From: CALZJC01 sp041574955
GTDB taxonomy: Bacteria > Acidobacteriota > Thermoanaerobaculia > Multivoradales > JAHEKO01
Reading direction: 5' to 3'
Length of the DNA stretch: 64,000 bases
Assembly: GCA_041574955.1 (NCBI GenBank)
Contig: JBFGNS010000003.1
Coordinates: 1-64,000 of the forward strand
Shown here piece by piece: positions 60,816 through 64,000 of the stretch (position 1 is its first letter; each line of letters starts with the position of its first letter). Below the pieces are notes generated by a model that ran no database searches, was not told the DNA's origin, and worked only from the letters and a program-made list of their open reading frames with translations. Made by a program: the position numbers and the translations under genes.

Positions 60816-61529
60816 ATGAAGCGTACCGCCCGATCGTCCGCCGTCCGCGGGTTCTCGACCGCCGCCGCGGCGCTGCTGCTCGCCGGCGTCACCGCGGCCG
60901 CGGCCCAGCCGCCGTCGCCGGGAGGCGGCGGCGAGGAGATCGCTTTCGAGGTCCAATCGGTCGACGCGCGCAGCTGGGTGGTGACGGCGCGCGACCTCGA
61001 GACAGGAGAGCTGTTCAGCTTCAGGCTGCCGCCCGAGTCGTTTCGCGGACAGCGGTTCCAGGCCGACCTGGGCGGCGGCGGACCGGGCGAGAAGATCACG
61101 GTCCAGGCACCGCCCGGGGCGCGGCTGGACAAGGCGGTGATCCAGCAGCCGATGGCAGCCGGCGGTCCGTCGGCGCGCTCGTCGGCGCGCGGTACCGGTC
61201 TCGACCGCGGCCAGCCGTCGGCGCCCGGCGGCCGCCCGGGCGGCGTGGGCGGCCGGAGCGGGCCGAGCCGTCAGCTCCACCCCGGCCGGCGCGCCGCGGG
61301 CCCGATGGAGTACCAGGTGATCTCGGTCGACTCCCGCAACTGGCAGGTAGAGGCGCGCGGCAGCGACGGCTCCACCGTCACCCTCGGGGTCGATCCGCAG
61401 GCGTTCGTCGGCTACCGGTTCCGCGCCGCGGTCAAGAACCTGCGCGCCGGCCAGGGGTTCGAGCTGCTGGCGACCAACGACCGGCCGCTCGAGAACTGCT
61501 GTACGGTCAAGGGACGCCCCGGGCGCTAG
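60816..61529 (+). CDS. Secreted protein with two copies of a small beta domain
   Basis: A 237-residue exported protein with GAGGAGGG before ATG 60816. The signal peptide (about 1-31, AAAALLLAGVTAAAAQ) precedes two related domains: residues about 41-97 (IAFEVQSVDARSWVVTARDL) and about 167-220 (MEYQVISVDSRNWQVEARG), with the common plan hydrophobic-Q-V-x-S-V-D-[AS]-R-x-W-x-V-x-A-R and later FRGQRFQA/FVGYRFRA. Between them is a Gly/Arg/Ser-rich linker. The second domain ends in CCTVKGRP, giving a Cys pair. I do not know the family. It precedes the exporter gene by 42 bases and may be its cargo or partner. Confidence 0.7.
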   Translation: MKRTARSSAVRGFSTAAAALLLAGVTAAAAQPPSPGGGGEEIAFEVQSVDARSWVVTARDLETGELFSFRLPPESFRGQRFQADLGGGGPGEKITVQAPPGARLDKAVIQQPMAAGGPSARSSARGTGLDRGQPSAPGGRPGGVGGRSGPSRQLHPGRRAAGPMEYQVISVDSRNWQVEARGSDGSTVTLGVDPQAFVGYRFRAAVKNLRAGQGFELLATNDRPLENCCTVKGRPGR

Positions 61530-61571
61530 CCCGGCGGACCGCGCCCGCGGTGCCGCCCGCACCTGTCGACC

Positions 61572-63830
61572 GTGCCGCGTCCTGATCTCGCCGGCCGCTA
61601 CGGCCGGTGGCTGGTTACGCGCCCCCGTGCGGCGGGCGTGCTGGCGGCGGCGCTCGGGCTGGCGCTGGTGGCGGCGGCCGGCCTGGCGGGACTGGGCTTC
61701 GACAACTCGCCACGGGTCTTCTTCGTGCGCGACGCGCAGCTCGTGGGTGCGCTCGACGAGCTCCAGGAGCGGTTCGGCGGCGGCTCCACGGTGCGCATCG
61801 CCTGGGGCGGCGACGCGTTGTGGACGGCACCGGGCGTCGCCTGGCTCGAGCGCGCGACCCGCCGGGCCGCAGCGGTCCGCGGGGTGGTGGCGGTGCACGG
61901 TCCGCTCAGGCTGGAGCCGTGGTGGCCGCCGGCGGAGGAGCCGGCGGAGCTGGGGCGGCGGCTGCGCGGCGATCCGCTGGCTCTGGCCGGCGGCTGGGTG
62001 ACCGCCGATGGCGACTTCGTCTCGCTGCTGGTGGAGCTCGAGCCAGGGCTGTCGCGAGCCGACCTGCACGCCGCGCTGGCGGCCCTCGAGCGGCTGGCTG
62101 CCGAGGCTCCCGGCGCCGCCGCGGTGATGGCCGGCCTGCCGGTGATCGAGCGGGCGATGGACCGCTCGTTCGAGCGGCTGGTGCGCTGGATCTTCCCGGC
62201 GATCGCCGTGGTGTGCGCCCTTCTGCTGGCGCTGGCCTGCCGCGATCCGCTGGACGCGGCGCTGCCGCTGGTGTCGGTGGCGTTGACCGAGGCGGCGCTG
62301 GTGGGCTGCATGGGTTGGGCGGGCGCGCGTCTCAACCTGGTCAGCTCGGTGCTCCTGCCGATCGTCTTCGTGCTCGGTCTGGTGACCGCCACCCACCTCC
62401 AGATGCGGTTCCGGGCGCGCCGCGAGGAGGGCCTCGAGCCCGGCGCGGCCGCGGCGGCGGCGCTGCGTGACCGCGCGTGGCCGGTGTTCTGGGCCGGCGC
62501 CACCACCGCCGCCGCCTTCGGCTCGTTCGTCCTCGGCCGGCTGCCCGCGGCGCGCCAGCTCGGGCTGTGGACCGCCGTCGGCGCGCTCCTGATGGTGGCG
62601 GGCGCGTTCGCCCTCCAGCTGCCGGCGATGGCGCTGCTGGACGGCGCGCGCCGGCGGCGGAGAGACGACTTCGACCGCTTGGCCGGGCGGCTGGGGCGTG
62701 GCGTGGCGACGGCGGCGGCGCGCCGGCCGGGCAGGACGCTCGCGGCCCTCGGGCTCGCCGCCGTCGCGGCCGGCGCCGGCGTCCTGCGGCTCGAGCTGGA
62801 CAGCAATCTGCTGGGCTACTTCCCGGCAGGCCACCCGCTGCGGGTGGGCTTCGCGGCGGTGGCGGAGCGCGGCGTCGGCGCCGCTCCCGCCGACCTGCTG
62901 CTCGAGCTGGACGGCGGGCCGGAGGCGGTGGCCGATCCGGCGGCCAGCTTCCGCGATCCCGAACGGCTGCGCCGTCTGGCCGAGCTGACGGCGGCGCTGC
63001 GCGCCGAGCCGCCGGTGCTGGGCGCGCTCGGCGCCGGCGACCTGTTCGAGGCCGCCGGCCGCCGCGCGACCCCCGGCGGGCCGTCGAGCGCCCGCACCCG
63101 GTGGCTGGTGCTCGGCCTGCTGCAGACCGACCCCGAAGCCAGCCGCCTGTTGGCGCGGATGGTGACGCCGGACGGCCGCACCGCCCGGCTCACCCTGCTC
63201 CTGCCGGTCACCGGTCACGGCAGCCTGCTGCCGGCGCTCGACGCCGCCGCCGAGCGCGCGCGGGCGGCCTTCCCGGAGGCCAGGGTGCGGTGGACCGGGG
63301 AGTACCCGCTGGTGCTGGTGGCGCAGCGCGACCTGCTGGCGACGATGTCCGCCTCGCTGGCGCTGACCGTGGCGGTGGTGGCGGCTGTGCTGGCGCTGCT
63401 GGCGGGCTCGCTGGCGGTGTGGGCGGCGGTGGCGGCGGCCAACCTGTGGCCGCTGGTGGTGGCCGTCGGGGCGATGGGGTGGGGCGGGGTGCCGCTCGAC
63501 AGCACCACGGTGATGATCGCCGCCGTGGTGCTGGGTACCGCCGTCGACGACACCTTCCACACGCTCGGCGAGCTGCGGCGCACCGGCGGCGACGTGCTCG
63601 AGGCGATCGCCGGCGTGGCTCCGGCGCAGCTGCTGACCACCACCATCCTGGCGCTGGGCATGGCGAGCTGCGCGCTGTCGGATTTCCTGCCCATCGCCCG
63701 CTTCGGGCTGGTGACGGCGGCCGCCCTGGTGGCGGCGCTGGCGGGCGACTGGCTGCTGCTGCCGGCGTTGCTCCGGCGTCGCAGCGGACGGCGCGAGGCG
63801 GCTAGAATGGCGACAGGCGGAGATTCATGA
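61572..63830 (+). CDS. MMPL/RND-family exporter (12-helix)
   Basis: A 752-residue membrane transporter starting at GTG 61572. It has two halves of six helices, each preceded by one helix and a periplasmic loop: GVLAAALGLALVAAAGLAGLGF at about 20, the cluster IAVVCALLLALACRD to LPIVFVLGLVTATH near 215-275, and later LALTVAVVAAVLALLAGSLAVW and MIAAVVLGTAVDDTFHTL near 640-660 (proton-relay Asp pair). This is the MMPL/HpnN/SSD-like group that exports lipids, hopanoids or other hydrophobic compounds. Its stop overlaps the ATG of the phosphofructokinase gene. The substrate is not evident. Confidence 0.86.
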   Translation: MPRPDLAGRYGRWLVTRPRAAGVLAAALGLALVAAAGLAGLGFDNSPRVFFVRDAQLVGALDELQERFGGGSTVRIAWGGDALWTAPGVAWLERATRRAAAVRGVVAVHGPLRLEPWWPPAEEPAELGRRLRGDPLALAGGWVTADGDFVSLLVELEPGLSRADLHAALAALERLAAEAPGAAAVMAGLPVIERAMDRSFERLVRWIFPAIAVVCALLLALACRDPLDAALPLVSVALTEAALVGCMGWAGARLNLVSSVLLPIVFVLGLVTATHLQMRFRARREEGLEPGAAAAAALRDRAWPVFWAGATTAAAFGSFVLGRLPAARQLGLWTAVGALLMVAGAFALQLPAMALLDGARRRRRDDFDRLAGRLGRGVATAAARRPGRTLAALGLAAVAAGAGVLRLELDSNLLGYFPAGHPLRVGFAAVAERGVGAAPADLLLELDGGPEAVADPAASFRDPERLRRLAELTAALRAEPPVLGALGAGDLFEAAGRRATPGGPSSARTRWLVLGLLQTDPEASRLLARMVTPDGRTARLTLLLPVTGHGSLLPALDAAAERARAAFPEARVRWTGEYPLVLVAQRDLLATMSASLALTVAVVAAVLALLAGSLAVWAAVAAANLWPLVVAVGAMGWGGVPLDSTTVMIAAVVLGTAVDDTFHTLGELRRTGGDVLEAIAGVAPAQLLTTTILALGMASCALSDFLPIARFGLVTAAALVAALAGDWLLLPALLRRRSGRREAARMATGGDS

Positions 63831-64000
63831 CGGGCGAACCGATAGGCATCCTGACCGGCGGCGGCGACGTGCCGGGTCTCAACTCGGTGATCAAGTCGGT
63901 GGTCTACCGGGCGTCCGAGCTCGGGCGGCCGGTGATCGGCATCCGGAAGGGGTGGGAGGGGCTGACCCACGCCGACCTGAGCGCTGGCGACGATCCGGTC
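63827..64000 (+). CDS. 6-phosphofructokinase, N-terminal part (cut by window edge)
   Basis: 58 codons starting at ATG 63827 (ATGA overlap with the exporter). IGILTGGGDVPGLNSVIKSVV (residues 6-26) is the phosphofructokinase group signature GGG-D-x-P-G-x-N. The Asp after GGG in place of the usual Gly-D-A pattern and the following GIRKGWEGL are typical of the bacterial PFK branch that includes PPi- and ATP-dependent forms; the deciding residues lie beyond the edge. It is coupled to the exporter gene by overlap, although the functional connection is unclear. Confidence 0.85.
   Translation, partial: MTGEPIGILTGGGDVPGLNSVIKSVVYRASELGRPVIGIRKGWEGLTHADLSAGDDPV

Overview
The window is a GC-rich (about 70-75% in most coding stretches), gene-dense bacterial chromosome segment with about 49 protein genes and no rRNA, tRNA, CRISPR array or recognisable transposase. 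Outer-membrane export genes (TolC, RND pump), lipoprotein and Tat signals and GspA/GspB-type genes show a Gram-negative (diderm) cell. Secreted beta-propeller proteins, ASH-repeat proteins, a VWFA-like secreted protein, GTG/TTG starts and ATGA/GTGA gene couplings would suit an Acidobacteriota-type lineage (Thermoanaerobaculia-like), but this is inferred from gene content and is not proven.

Layout. 1-1447: partial iron-dependent alcohol dehydrogenase and a secreted unknown protein. 1713-3894: a GT2 glycosyltransferase and a nucleotidyltransferase-GT2 fusion, with visibly lower GC than the rest. 3998-11753: a tightly coupled set of amino-acid enzymes: threonine-synthase-like PLP enzyme, DgcN/DUF1611-like protein, a fusion of a PP-loop (GGKDS) domain with a creatininase-family amidase, a DgcA/dipeptide-epimerase-like enolase-superfamily enzyme, and asparagine synthetase. 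It runs by overlap into an export operon (substrate-binding-protein/TolC fusion, RND adaptor, RND pump; 11750-18362). 18445-23309: SppA, PDZ protein and an S8 peptidase with W[SA]DG repeats. 23341-29538 (minus): two secreted propeller proteins coupled to a LuxE/LuxC-like acyl-activation and acyl-reduction pair. 29558-31501 (minus): two Hsp20 and two CBS proteins. 31602-35541: ASH-repeat protein and the GspB/ExeA pair. 35542-36159: a repeat-rich noncoding island with a perfect 34-bp inverted repeat.

36160-54354: exported M24 peptidase, phosphoesterase, SGNH-like protein, PdxH, a cyclic-2,3-diphosphoglycerate-synthetase-like GTPase, the threonine dehydrogenase/KBL pair, cytochrome c, YVTN propeller, PLP decarboxylase, amidohydrolase, coiled-coil protein, PilZ protein, and an operon of Tat-exported class V aminotransferase, exported RidA, threonine dehydratase and M20 peptidase. 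54381-54638 carries a short gene that ordinary gene calling would miss: an Rdx/SelW-like selenoprotein with a CxxU motif whose in-frame UGA is followed by a 9-bp hairpin with a GGUCU apical loop, matching a bacterial SECIS element. 54669-64000: HrpB helicase, PhoU and Na/Pi symporter, secreted proteins, an MMPL/RND exporter and the start of a phosphofructokinase.

The two strongest observations are the SelW-like selenoprotein and the glutamate-stereochemistry-themed cluster at 5.1-9.7 kb with its PP-loop/creatininase fusion. Threonine metabolism (synthase-like enzyme, dehydrogenase/KBL, dehydratase with RidA) and PLP enzymes with PdxH recur through the window.
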